Both the position numbers and the translations under genes were made by a program. A stretch of 64,000 bases of DNA from CALBZG01 sp964486295 (GTDB taxonomy: Bacteria; Bacillota; Clostridia; Peptostreptococcales; Anaerovoracaceae), in assembly GCA_964486295.1 (NCBI GenBank), contig CAZAMF010000001.1:1-64000 (forward strand), read 5' to 3'. The notes under the pieces are model-generated. The model was not told where the DNA came from. It was given only the letters and a program-made list of their open reading frames with translations, and ran no database searches. Shown here piece by piece: positions 1-8,308 of this stretch (positions are counted from its first letter, which is position 1; each line of letters opens with the position of its first letter).

Positions 1-63
1 AGCATACAGTCCTTGGAGAGGGACTATAAATACTACTACTTAATAATACGAGGGGGAGCAGTG

Positions 64-432
64 ATGAAATTCGATCTGTATCATAGCTGTATTACGGTCC
101 TTGATATAGAAAAGTCTATGCGGTTTTACAAGGAGGCCTTGGGGCTGGAGGAAGTGCGACGCATCGAAGCTTCGGACGGTTCCAACCTCATCGTATTCCT
201 CGGACATCCGGGAGAGGGCAATCGATTGGAACTCACATGGTACCGGGATCGCACCGAACCTTATGACCTGGGAGACAATGAGATCCATCTCGGTTTCAGA
301 GTCGATGATTATGAAGCGGCGTATAAGAAACACAAGGAAATGGGTGTTATTTGTTTTGAAAATCCAAGATTCGGGATCTATTTTATCCAGGACCCGGATG
401 GTTACTGGTCAGAAATCGTTCCGACAAGATAA
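64..432 (+). CDS. Glyoxalase I-like VOC-fold metalloprotein
   Basis: A 122-residue single-domain vicinal-oxygen-chelate protein. The beta-alpha-beta-beta-beta repeats typical of the family can be followed. Positions H7, E56, H75 and E117 fall where E. coli GloA has its metal ligands H5, E56, H74 and E122, so a divalent-metal (often nickel) site is likely. That fits a lactoylglutathione lyase-like or related isomerase role in the cytoplasm; the true substrate is unknown, since most clostridia lack glutathione. The ATG at 64 was chosen because a GAGGGGGAGC ribosome site lies just upstream; an in-frame TTG at 13 has no such site. It is the first gene of a tight operon with the HD protein (19 bp gap) and the DtxR regulator. 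Confidence 0.8.
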   Translation: MKFDLYHSCITVLDIEKSMRFYKEALGLEEVRRIEASDGSNLIVFLGHPGEGNRLELTWYRDRTEPYDLGDNEIHLGFRVDDYEAAYKKHKEMGVICFENPRFGIYFIQDPDGYWSEIVPTR

Positions 433-451
433 TAGCGAAAGGAAACAAAAT

Positions 452-997
452 ATGATCAACAGAGATGACGCATTTGAATTATTGAAAAAATACAACAAAG
501 AGGAATTCCACCTGCAGCATTCGCTGGTATTGGAAGGTGTCATGCGCTATTTCGCCGAAAAACTCGGTTATGGCGACCGTGCGGATTTTTGGAGCATCGT
601 AGGTTTGCTTCATGACATCGATTTTGAGATGTGGCCGGAAGAACATTGTAAAAAAGCGCCTGAACTTCTGAGGGAAGCAGGCATCGAAGAAGATATGATC
701 CATGCCATCGTAAGCCACGGTTATGGCTTATGCTCTGATGTTGTGCCTGAACATGAAATGGAAAAGGTCCTGTTTGCCGTGGATGAACTGACGGGTCTGA
801 TCGGCGCCTGCGCTTTGATGAGGCCTTCAAAAAGTGTGCAGGACATGGAATACAGTTCGGTTAAAAAGAAGTTTAAGGACAAGAAATTTGCAGCCGGATG
901 CAGCCGCGATGTGATTCAGCAGGGAGCCGATATGCTGGGCTGGGATCTTGAAAAACTGATCACTGAAACAATCCTGGCTATGAGGACCTGCGAATAA
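452..997 (+). CDS. HD-domain metal-dependent phosphohydrolase
   Basis: A 181-residue protein with one HD domain. The defining His-Asp pair is H54-D55 in the context GLLHDIDFE, with further candidate metal ligands H23, H84 and H89. Such stand-alone HD proteins hydrolyse nucleotides or other phosphate esters, but the substrate cannot be read from the sequence. The ATG at 452 follows AAAGGAAACAAAAT, and an upstream in-frame extension would overlap the previous gene in another frame, so it was rejected. It sits between the VOC protein and the DtxR regulator, 32 bp before the latter, and is probably co-transcribed with both. Family assignment is secure; function is open. Confidence 0.8.
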   Translation: MINRDDAFELLKKYNKEEFHLQHSLVLEGVMRYFAEKLGYGDRADFWSIVGLLHDIDFEMWPEEHCKKAPELLREAGIEEDMIHAIVSHGYGLCSDVVPEHEMEKVLFAVDELTGLIGACALMRPSKSVQDMEYSSVKKKFKDKKFAAGCSRDVIQQGADMLGWDLEKLITETILAMRTCE

Positions 998-1029
998 TAT
1001 CCAAACTATATCCGAAAGGAGACCCGTCG

Positions 1030-1410
1030 ATGCCCATACAGGAATCCGGAGAAAACTATCTGGAGACTATTCTGATTTTGCGAGAGCGGAACGGCAGCGT
1101 TCGTTCTGTAGACCTGGCACGGGAAATGGAATACAGCAAACCCAGTGTAAGCCGTGCAGTCAATATTCTGAAAGAAAAAAAGTATATCAATATCGATGAG
1201 AAAGGCTATCTTACCCTGACTGAAGAAGGGTCAAAACTGGCCGAATCCCTCTATGAGCGACATAAACTGCTGTCCGAATGTTTCATCGCACTGGGTGTCG
1301 ATGCCAAGACAGCCCGCGAGGATGCCTGTAGAATCGAACATGTTATCAGTGAAAGGTGCTTTGAAAAAATCAAAGAGCATGTGAGCAAAATAAAAGAAGA
1401 TCAGGACTGA
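1030..1410 (+). CDS. DtxR/MntR-family metal-dependent transcriptional regulator
   Basis: A 126-residue regulator with an N-terminal winged helix-turn-helix (about residues 8-65) and the metal-binding dimerisation domain (66-126), without the C-terminal SH3 domain of full DtxR. Ligand-like residues H78, C100, E103 and H104 sit in ERHKLL and DACRIEH. The cysteine matches the iron-type DtxR/IdeR pattern rather than the glutamate of B. subtilis MntR, so Fe(II) sensing is the better guess, while the N-terminal ligand position is an Asn (N9). AAAGGAGACCCGTCG precedes the ATG. A fitting palindrome lies before feoA at 5713-5736. The last codons overlap the end of the convergent adaptor gene by 10 bp, inside a terminator hairpin. 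Confidence 0.85.
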   Translation: MPIQESGENYLETILILRERNGSVRSVDLAREMEYSKPSVSRAVNILKEKKYINIDEKGYLTLTEEGSKLAESLYERHKLLSECFIALGVDAKTAREDACRIEHVISERCFEKIKEHVSKIKEDQD

Positions 1411-1421
1411 TCTTCTTTTAT
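1390..1421. terminator. Bidirectional terminator shared by two overlapping gene ends
   Basis: The palindrome has arms ATAAAAGAAGATCAG and CTGATCTTCTTTTAT around a GA centre, with A-rich and T-rich flanks on the two strands. It can terminate the dtxR-like gene (plus) and the adaptor gene (minus). Both stop codons lie inside it. Confidence 0.7.
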
Positions 1422-2501
1422 TCTTGTGCCATCACTGATATCAGTGGAAGGGGATACAATCACCGTATCGCCTTCCGAAATGCCCGACAGAATCTCAATA
1501 TAGTCTTCACCCTCAAGCCCTACTTCGATTTTCCTCAACACAGCCTTTTCGTTCTCGACGATGTAGACATACTTTTCGTTGTCCATTTCAAAGATGGCCA
1601 TGTCGGGAACTCTGAGCACATTGTCTTTCTTTTCTATTGTGATTTCGATATCAACCCCGCTGCCTAGCCGGATAGCCTGGCCGCTTCCGAGAGCGATTTC
1701 AACTCGTACGCGTTTCTGGCTGATACCCAGATCTGAGATTTTATCTTCCGCTTTCAAATATATCTTAGATACCCGGCAGGTATCACTATCGAAGCCGGTA
1801 TCTTCATTATATACGCGAACCGGAGCTCCCACGGCTACAAGATCGGCGTCGGAGGCGATCAGATCCGCAGCTATATAGATATCACTCAGATCCGCAATTT
1901 CGAACAACGGAGAACCGATCATGACGGTTTCGCCTTCTTTTGCGAAAACGCCTGTGACCACGCCGTTAATCGTGGCCTTTACGCTGGCGCTGCCCGTTGA
2001 AGCAGCATAACTCCGGATGGATAAACTCAATGAATCAACCTGGGCAGCCAGCTCTTTAGCTGCTGTCTGGGACTGGCTGTACATTTGATAGCTGATAGCG
2101 CCTTCTTCATAGAGAAGCTTATTTTTGGATGCGATCTCGGCAGCTTCGGCATATTGCGCCTGCAGCCCACTCAATTGAGCCTGCATGGATTTGATAGTCA
2201 AAGCAGCGCTGTTATCTGTAAAGCCGGCCATCAGAACATCACCGGCTTTCACCTGATCGCCTTCGGCGACAGCGACCCCCTTGACTTCTCCTGTGGCCTT
2301 AGCGGTGATTGTGATAGCTTTTTCTGATTCGACAGAGCCGGATTCCTTAATCAGCTTCGTGACTTCTCCTATGGATGCCTGCTTGGTTTCAACGGATATC
2401 CCGCTATTGGCGACAGTCATATACGCCGCCGCAGCAACCAGAAGCAAAATAATGCCAAGCAGGATCCACTTCATTTTTGGTTTTTTATTTATATTTTCCA
2501 T
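1401..2501 (-). CDS. MacA-like efflux adaptor (HlyD/RND membrane-fusion protein)
   Basis: A 366-residue protein with an N-terminal signal anchor (about residues 11-29), then two half-lipoyl motifs (GEVKGVAVAEGDQVKAG near 70 and a second copy near 180) flanking a short alpha-hairpin, and C-terminal beta-barrel and membrane-proximal domains. This is the layout of adaptors that work with MacB-type ABC transporters; in Gram-positive bacteria they act on the outer face of the membrane. It is the last gene of the minus-strand operon ATPase-permease-adaptor, 17 bp after the permease. The ATG at 2501 is preceded by GGGGAGGCGGC. The exported substrate is unknown; peptides, antibiotics or lipids are possible. 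Confidence 0.85.
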   Translation of the reverse strand: MENINKKPKMKWILLGIILLLVAAAAYMTVANSGISVETKQASIGEVTKLIKESGSVESEKAITITAKATGEVKGVAVAEGDQVKAGDVLMAGFTDNSAALTIKSMQAQLSGLQAQYAEAAEIASKNKLLYEEGAISYQMYSQSQTAAKELAAQVDSLSLSIRSYAASTGSASVKATINGVVTGVFAKEGETVMIGSPLFEIADLSDIYIAADLIASDADLVAVGAPVRVYNEDTGFDSDTCRVSKIYLKAEDKISDLGISQKRVRVEIALGSGQAIRLGSGVDIEITIEKKDNVLRVPDMAIFEMDNEKYVYIVENEKAVLRKIEVGLEGEDYIEILSGISEGDTVIVSPSTDISDGTRIKEDQS

Positions 2502-2518
2502 ATTTTAAGCCGCCTCCC

Positions 2519-4882
2519 CTAGGTCTCCCTGACTTTTAAAGCCTGCAAAAAATCCAGTTGCTTAATTTTTTTATATGTGGCGAATTGAGCTACGATGATG
2601 AACAAAACTGTATATATTGAGGCCTGGATCATTGCTCCTGTTGTGGGGCTCATGTCCAACGTATACATATTGTTACTGAAGGCCTGCTGGCTGTACAGCG
2701 TGAAGAGTTTTCCCGCCGGTAGACCGGCAAGAATACCCAGAATCATTATAATGTTATTCTCTTTAAATATCATTAAAAAGATTTCTTTGCTGCTGAAACC
2801 AAGGACTCTTAAAGAAGAAAACTCTGTTTCCCTGGCTCCGAGATTGACGATGGTAGCGTTATACACAATGCAAAATCCCAGTATCCCTGAAAAAATAACC
2901 ATGAAGCCCACTGATAAGAACATCATATTCATGTATTCGTCATAGACGGCTCTCGAATCTTCGCTGGACATGATAGAGGATACGTTGGACGCTGTGACCA
3001 GTTTTTCGTTCACCCTTGGATCCGAGGTATCCAGATAAACTCCGGTGATTATGTTCTTTTCCAGCAACAATCCGCTCATGTAGTCAATATCCATATAAGC
3101 ATTGATACCTAATGCCTGCTTGATGATACCTCTGACTGTCACCGACACCGTGCTGCGTCCCGGGATAAAGCTCTTCATTTCAACACGATCTCCGGTTTTG
3201 ACATCAAGGATTCCGGCCAGATTTTCCGACAGGAGAATTCCCTCTTCGGGAACCGCTACCGGATTGCCTTTGTTATCCTTGAAAGAGAAAAATCTTGTGT
3301 CTCTATTGACTCCGATCACATTGACCGCTTCGTTTTTATTGCCGCGTCTCACTTCAAAGGGGTATTCGATTCTCCCTTCGATATAGTTGACATCCAAGAC
3401 ATGCCTCAAATCATCGATTACATCCTCATGAACTGGATTTTGGAAACTGATGTTGTAATCCATTTTCTGAAATTCTGTAAAATGTTTGACCATGATCTGA
3501 TCCATAACACCGGACATGGATGTTGTAAACAGCATCATACCCATGGTCAGAGCCACACCGGTCAGGATGAAGACAGACCGTTTTCTGTTACGGAATATAT
3601 TCTTGGCCACCATTTTATTGCTGAAAGTCAGGCTCCTCCATATAACGGGGATTCTTTCAACAAAAATGCGTTTACCCAATTTAGGCGCATCCGGCCGCAT
3701 TGCTTCAGCAGGGTATATTTTCATCACGCCCCTGGCACCAACGACACCAGAAACTGCGCAAATCGCTGCCGACAGCAGGATAGCCATTGCTACATAGGAA
3801 ATATAGAAATTGATTTTAAGCAGGGGAATGTTAAAAAATTCAAGGTACATTTTTGTCATGCCGCCTGCAATTGCCATTCCCAGTAAAGATCCGGCGAAAC
3901 CACCCAGTATTCCCGCGGTCAGCGCGTATTTAACATAATGCAGAAGAACGCCGAAATTGCTGTATCCCAGAGCCTTCAGAATACCGATCTTTACCTTATC
4001 CTTTTTTACCATCCTGCCCAGCATCATGATCAGAATCAGACCCGCAACCAGCAAGAATAATATCGGGATGGAATTCGCCATGATGCTTAAATTCTTCAAT
4101 TCTTCGGAAATGACTACATTACTGAGCTGATTTTCTCGTTCAACTATTTTCTTGACCCCGTAAACGCCGAGGGTTTTTTCAATATTGTCGATTAGGATTT
4201 CCTGGTCTGCTTCGTCATTACATGCCACTAGGATTTCATTGTAATTGCCGGAGAAATTGGCAAGCTGCCTGCCAATGGCTTCAGAGACATAACAAACACC
4301 GAATGCATCCTCGTCAGGAAGAAGGGACTGTTCGTTTTCCATCAGATAGATATACTCCGGATTCGCCACAATACCGACAACCTCCAGGCTGTACTGCTGC
4401 CCGCTGCGTTGAACTTTGATGGTGTCTCCCGGCTTGATGTTTCTGGCTTTGGCAAACTGCTGAATGACCATACATTCTTTACCTGAATCAGTAATATAAT
4501 TGCCTTCTATAAGGGTGCAGGCATTCAATTCATCAGAAGATGCTTTTGATGTGACCATACGGATGTTGACCCGCTCATTCAAGTCTTCCGTGACCATGCG
4601 GACATCAACGGAAATCCTCCCTTCCGCATATTGGACGCCGTTTAGGGATGATACTTTATCAACAGCCTGGCTTGGTATAGGAGCAGTCTGAATGAAAAGA
4701 TCGGCAAACCGGTTTTCGAGATAGTAGGTGTCTACCGTGTTTTGCATGTTTACAGCAGTCATGTTCAGCGAGGTGAATACACTAATGCCCACAATAATGA
4801 TGACCAGTATTGCTACAAACTGGCTTTTCGAATTCAATATCATACGGACCAGCATGCTGTCGATCTTGTGAAGCTTTACCAT
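2519..4882 (-). CDS. ABC transporter permease, two FtsX domains
   Basis: A 787-residue integral membrane protein. It has an N-terminal transmembrane segment (about 20-42), a large extracytoplasmic MacB_PCD-like region, a three-helix FtsX core (about 275-390), a second transmembrane segment near 440 followed by another extracytoplasmic region, and a C-terminal FtsX core (about 650-780). This duplicated form is usual for LolCDE/MacB-type permeases of Bacillota that use mechanotransmission rather than classical transport. Its ATG overlaps the stop of the ATPase gene by 7 bp, so the two are translationally coupled. With the adaptor it forms a complete export system. Confidence 0.88.
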   Translation of the reverse strand: MVKLHKIDSMLVRMILNSKSQFVAILVIIIVGISVFTSLNMTAVNMQNTVDTYYLENRFADLFIQTAPIPSQAVDKVSSLNGVQYAEGRISVDVRMVTEDLNERVNIRMVTSKASSDELNACTLIEGNYITDSGKECMVIQQFAKARNIKPGDTIKVQRSGQQYSLEVVGIVANPEYIYLMENEQSLLPDEDAFGVCYVSEAIGRQLANFSGNYNEILVACNDEADQEILIDNIEKTLGVYGVKKIVERENQLSNVVISEELKNLSIMANSIPILFLLVAGLILIMMLGRMVKKDKVKIGILKALGYSNFGVLLHYVKYALTAGILGGFAGSLLGMAIAGGMTKMYLEFFNIPLLKINFYISYVAMAILLSAAICAVSGVVGARGVMKIYPAEAMRPDAPKLGKRIFVERIPVIWRSLTFSNKMVAKNIFRNRKRSVFILTGVALTMGMMLFTTSMSGVMDQIMVKHFTEFQKMDYNISFQNPVHEDVIDDLRHVLDVNYIEGRIEYPFEVRRGNKNEAVNVIGVNRDTRFFSFKDNKGNPVAVPEEGILLSENLAGILDVKTGDRVEMKSFIPGRSTVSVTVRGIIKQALGINAYMDIDYMSGLLLEKNIITGVYLDTSDPRVNEKLVTASNVSSIMSSEDSRAVYDEYMNMMFLSVGFMVIFSGILGFCIVYNATIVNLGARETEFSSLRVLGFSSKEIFLMIFKENNIIMILGILAGLPAGKLFTLYSQQAFSNNMYTLDMSPTTGAMIQASIYTVLFIIVAQFATYKKIKQLDFLQALKVRET

Positions 4883-5577
4883 TTGATATCCTCAACTGCC
4901 ATTGGTTTCTCGTTGATTGTGTTTTCCGTGACCCGCCCGCTCCTCATCCTGATGACGCGGTCAGCCATATGCGCTATATCGGAATTATGGGTGATGATGA
5001 TGACGGTTTTGCCCAGATCCTCATTGACCTTTTTCAGCAATGCCAAAATTGATATGCCGGTATCATAGTCTAAAGCGCCCGTCGGCTCATCGCACAATAA
5101 TATATTAGGATTTTTTGCTACGGCTCTGGCTATCGCAACTCTTTGCTGCTCACCGCCGCTCATTTGCGACGGGAAATGATTTAGTCTGTCAGACAGTCCC
5201 ACCGCTGCCATGATTTCTTCAATGGGTAGAGGTGAGGCGGAAATTTCCGTTGCCAATTCCACGTTTTCTTTAGCAGTGAGATTCGGCATAATATTGTAAA
5301 ACTGAAATACAAAGCCCACTTCATTGCGCCGATATTCGGTCAGTTGTTTTTCGTTATATTGAGTAATTTCCTTGTTGTTGACGAATACCTTCCCTGATGT
5401 CGGACTGTCCATACCGCCGATAATATTCAGCAGAGTACTCTTCCCGGAACCGCTGGGGCCTAAAATCACAACAAATTCGCCTTCTTTGATGGAAAAGCTC
5501 GCATCAACCAGGGCTTGAACCTCGACTTCTCCCATCGTATACGTTTTTGATAAATTTTCGGCAACGAGTATATCCAT
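4876..5577 (-). CDS. ABC transporter ATP-binding protein, MacB/LolD type
   Basis: A 233-residue ATPase. The Walker A motif GPSGSGKST spans residues 40-48, the Q-loop is in VFQFYN, the signature is MSGGEQQRVAIARA, and Walker B is LLCDEPTGALD followed by the H-loop ITHN. This matches the LolD/MacB/FtsE subfamily that pairs with FtsX-fold permeases. It is the first gene of the minus-strand operon and overlaps the permease by 7 bp. It diverges from feoA across a 193-bp region holding a DtxR-like palindrome, so metal control of both directions is possible. The start has an AAAAGGAGAAAG ribosome site upstream. Confidence 0.92.
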   Translation of the reverse strand: MDILVAENLSKTYTMGEVEVQALVDASFSIKEGEFVVILGPSGSGKSTLLNIIGGMDSPTSGKVFVNNKEITQYNEKQLTEYRRNEVGFVFQFYNIMPNLTAKENVELATEISASPLPIEEIMAAVGLSDRLNHFPSQMSGGEQQRVAIARAVAKNPNILLCDEPTGALDYDTGISILALLKKVNEDLGKTVIIITHNSDIAHMADRVIRMRSGRVTENTINEKPMAVEDIKW

Positions 5578-5678
5578 TGATACTTTCTCCTTTTAAAACG
5601 GCAACGAACAGCAGGGATATATATAAGTATATACCAACTGCTTCACGTTTAAAACTATTGGAAAATAAAGTTGCATGC

Positions 5679-5710
5679 TTGACAGGACAAGGAATGGGGT
5701 ATAGTATAAA
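5679..5710 (+). promoter_or_regulatory. Promoter of feoAB
   Basis: A TTGACA -35 box lies at 5679-5684. Overlapping -10 candidates TATAGT (5700) and TAGTAT (5702) give 15-17 bp spacing. The palindrome at 5713 directly follows, where a bound repressor would block transcription start. Confidence 0.6.
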
Positions 5711-5712
5711 TA

Positions 5713-5736
5713 TTGAGTTAGCCATTGCTAACTCAA
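5713..5736. promoter_or_regulatory. DtxR-like operator palindrome upstream of feoA
   Basis: Perfect inverted repeat with 10-bp arms TTGAGTTAGC and GCTAACTCAA separated by CATT. The core TTAGC...GCTAA resembles the DtxR/IdeR iron box. It lies over the expected start of the feoAB transcript. The DtxR-type regulator at 1030-1410 is the obvious candidate protein, by inference. Confidence 0.65.
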
Positions 5737-5770
5737 AAGGGGCAAAGGAACAATAAAAGGAGATGTAAAT

Positions 5771-6190
5771 ATGGGAACAACGGAAAATAAATTTACGCTG
5801 GATCGTCTTTCTGTAGGTCAAAGGGCGGTTATCACGTCTGTCACGGGCAAAGGAGCCTTGCGACGCCGGCTTCTTGATCTTGGACTGACTCCTTATACAC
5901 CGGTGATGATTCGCAAGATGGCGCCTCTGGGTGATCCGGTTGAAATTTTTCTCAGGGGATATTCTCTGACATTAAGGAAAGAGGAAGCCGCTGCCATTGA
6001 AGTGGATATTTTTGAATGCAGCAACTGCAACAACTGCTATTTTGGGATGAAAAGCCGCTGCCCGGGGACCCGTATCGCAGGCTTGATGGAAGAGCAATTC
6101 AAATGCGGGCAGCAGGAGTGTCGGTATAAGGACAATTGCGAATATGGAAATAGTAAAGCCGGAGAAGAACATCATGACGAAAAGAGATAA
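5771..6190 (+). CDS. feoA: FeoA-domain protein with cysteine-rich C-terminal tail
   Basis: A 139-residue protein. Residues 7-80 form a FeoA SH3-like domain (LSVGQRAVITSV, RRRLLDLGLTPYTPV, REYSL-like LRGYSLTLRKEEA). FeoA proteins are cytoplasmic partners of FeoB in ferrous iron uptake and are normally 75-90 residues long. Here a further tail of about 55 residues carries seven cysteines (83, 86, 89, 97, 112, 117, 123), grouped like an iron-sulfur or zinc site, ending in a charged stretch with two histidines. AAAAGGAGATGTAAAT precedes the ATG. The gene overlaps nothing but runs up to feoB (its stop lies past the feoB start, 17 bp overlap). Confidence 0.85.
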   Translation: MGTTENKFTLDRLSVGQRAVITSVTGKGALRRRLLDLGLTPYTPVMIRKMAPLGDPVEIFLRGYSLTLRKEEAAAIEVDIFECSNCNNCYFGMKSRCPGTRIAGLMEEQFKCGQQECRYKDNCEYGNSKAGEEHHDEKR

Positions 6191-8198
6191 AAATAAAAAA
6201 ATGATGAATATCGCTCTTGTGGGGAATCCGAATGTCGGCTTGACGACGATTTTCAATTTTCTGACCGGTGGAATTCTGCGCAAAGGCAATTTTGATGTCA
6301 AAGAGGGCTATTTAAGAAAATTCGGACAGGCAAACATCCTGGAACTGCCGGGATTCTATTCGCTATCGGCGTATTCGGTAGAAGATCTGTCTACCCGGAA
6401 CATATTGCTTTCCGGTGAAATAGACCTGATTATTAATGTCGTGGACGCCACCAGTATTGAAAGAAATCTGTATCTGACTTTGCAGCTGATGGAACTTGAC
6501 ATACCGATGGTCCTGGCACTCAATATGATGGACGAAGTTCGCAGCAACGAGATTGAAATAGATTTTCGGAAGCTTGAAGAGGAATTGACTATCCCCGTCA
6601 TCCCGATTGCAGCCAGTAAAAGCGAGGGGATCAGGGATATGGTCGAGTGTGCGTTGGAGACTTCTGCTACGGGGAGACCGCCCCAGAAGCTGGACTTTTG
6701 TACCGGACATGTGCATACCGCTATTCATGCCATCGAGTATATTATCGAAGAGCCGGCCATGGAAGCCGGCCTGCCGCTTCGCTTCTGCTGTACCCGAATC
6801 GTTGAAGGAGACGAAGCGATCCGCCAGTCACTCCATTTGGACGAACAGGATCAGGATATCATCGAACGAATTGTAGAAGATATGGAAAAGCACATGCGGA
6901 CAGACAGAGAAGCCGCAATGGCGGATATGCGATATGAATTCATAGAAAATCTTGTTAATAAAGTCGTCTATCGCCCTCTTACAGACGTGGTAGGCAAGGA
7001 AAAAAGCTATAAAATAGACAAAATCCTCACCAACAAATATCTTGCCATCCCAATTTTCTTCGGAATCATGGCAACCGTTTTCTATTTTACATTCAACTCC
7101 ATCGGAGCCTGGATGTCGGATGTACTTGGCTATGCCATTGAATGGGTTGTCGTAAAGCTTGACAGCTTGCTTGTAGCCGCAAACGCAAGCCAGGCGCTTC
7201 GGGCGTTGGTCATTGACGGCATCGGCGCCGGTGTGGGGAGCGTACTTTCTTTTCTGCCGATCATCGCTGTGCTGTTCTTCTTTCTATCGCTTCTGGAGGA
7301 TTCGGGGTATCTTTCAAGGGTTGCGTTCGTCATGGACAAGATCCTCAGAAAATTAGGGCTTTCGGGAAGAAGCATTGTGCCGATGCTGATCGGCTTCGGC
7401 TGTTCAGTACCGGCAATCATGGCCACCCGGAAACTTCCCAGCAAAAGAGACAGATATCTAACCATCGCGTTGGTGCCGTTTATGTCGTGCAGTGCAAAGC
7501 TTCCGATCTATGCGATGTTCGCGGCTGCATTTTTTACACAATGGAGAGCTCTCGCCCTGGTGGGCGTTTATCTTACCGGAATCGCGGTTGCTATCATATG
7601 TGCCCTGATTTTCAACAAGACGATTTATAAAGGGAAGCCGGTGCCGTTCGTTATGGTCATGCCGGCGTACAGGGTCCCTTCTCCAAGGAATGTCTGGCTT
7701 CGCATGTGGGAAAATATGAAGGGATTCGTCAAGAAAGCTTTCACGGTGATCCTTGTGGCTACGATCATCATCTGGTTCCTCCAGAGTTTTGATTTTGGAC
7801 TCAATATGGTGCAAACAGGCGAAAAAAGCATGCTCGCTACCCTTGGAAAATGGGCGGCTCCGATTTTCGCACCTCTCGGGTTCGGAGACTGGAGAGCGGC
7901 TACGGCATTGATTACAGGCCTCTCTGCAAAGGAAGCAGTTGTCAGCACAATGGCTGTGCTGGCCGGGACCACCGGGGGCATGGGCATGGCAGAAATGCTG
8001 ACTACGATATTTACTCCGCTCTCGGCTTTTGCGTTCATGGTATTCTGCCTGCTGTACATGCCCTGTGTTGCAACGCTGGTAACTATTAAAAAAGAAATGG
8101 GAGGCTGGAGATATGCCGGACTGGTTGTGCTGTTCCAGTGCGCAGTTGCCTGGATCGTTTCGTTCCTGATCTATAACATCGGAAGCCTGTTTATATAA
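6174..8198 (+). CDS. feoB: FeoB-family ferrous iron transporter with degenerate G domain
   Basis: A 674-residue protein with an N-terminal G domain (about 1-165), a helical spacer (170-270) and a full FeoB membrane domain. The two gate motifs are intact: GFGCSVPAIMATR near 405-417 and MSCSAKLP near 435-443. The G domain is not normal. G1 reads GNPNVGLT (17-24) with Leu23 where lysine is expected, the switch I region lacks the usual GVTVE threonine, and G3 is ELPG (57-60) instead of DLPG. G4 NMMD (117-120) remains. GTP binding or hydrolysis may therefore be lost or altered. Start 6174 was chosen for GGAGAAGAAC upstream; it overlaps the end of feoA. Confidence 0.88.
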   Translation: MTKRDKNKKMMNIALVGNPNVGLTTIFNFLTGGILRKGNFDVKEGYLRKFGQANILELPGFYSLSAYSVEDLSTRNILLSGEIDLIINVVDATSIERNLYLTLQLMELDIPMVLALNMMDEVRSNEIEIDFRKLEEELTIPVIPIAASKSEGIRDMVECALETSATGRPPQKLDFCTGHVHTAIHAIEYIIEEPAMEAGLPLRFCCTRIVEGDEAIRQSLHLDEQDQDIIERIVEDMEKHMRTDREAAMADMRYEFIENLVNKVVYRPLTDVVGKEKSYKIDKILTNKYLAIPIFFGIMATVFYFTFNSIGAWMSDVLGYAIEWVVVKLDSLLVAANASQALRALVIDGIGAGVGSVLSFLPIIAVLFFFLSLLEDSGYLSRVAFVMDKILRKLGLSGRSIVPMLIGFGCSVPAIMATRKLPSKRDRYLTIALVPFMSCSAKLPIYAMFAAAFFTQWRALALVGVYLTGIAVAIICALIFNKTIYKGKPVPFVMVMPAYRVPSPRNVWLRMWENMKGFVKKAFTVILVATIIIWFLQSFDFGLNMVQTGEKSMLATLGKWAAPIFAPLGFGDWRAATALITGLSAKEAVVSTMAVLAGTTGGMGMAEMLTTIFTPLSAFAFMVFCLLYMPCVATLVTIKKEMGGWRYAGLVVLFQCAVAWIVSFLIYNIGSLFI

Positions 8199-8220
8199 AT
8201 ATTACTAGTCCATGGAGCGA

Positions 8221-8249
8221 TTTACAGGCAGGAACAATTTGGTTATAAT
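8221..8249 (+). promoter_or_regulatory. Promoter of the HerA-like ATPase gene
   Basis: TTTACA at 8221-8226 and TATAAT at 8244-8249 with 17 bp between them, close to the sigma-A consensus; the coding start is 60 bp downstream. Confidence 0.65.
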
Positions 8250-8308
8250 TGTATTGTGAACATTTGTGCAGAGGCTATTAATTCTACAACGGAAAGAGAG
8301 GCTGAAAC

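Noticed and set aside
3401..3886. Plus-strand frame (161 codons) opposite the ABC permease
   Set aside because: Cysteine- and histidine-rich by chance of reversed codons; no ribosome site and antisense to a coherent membrane protein.
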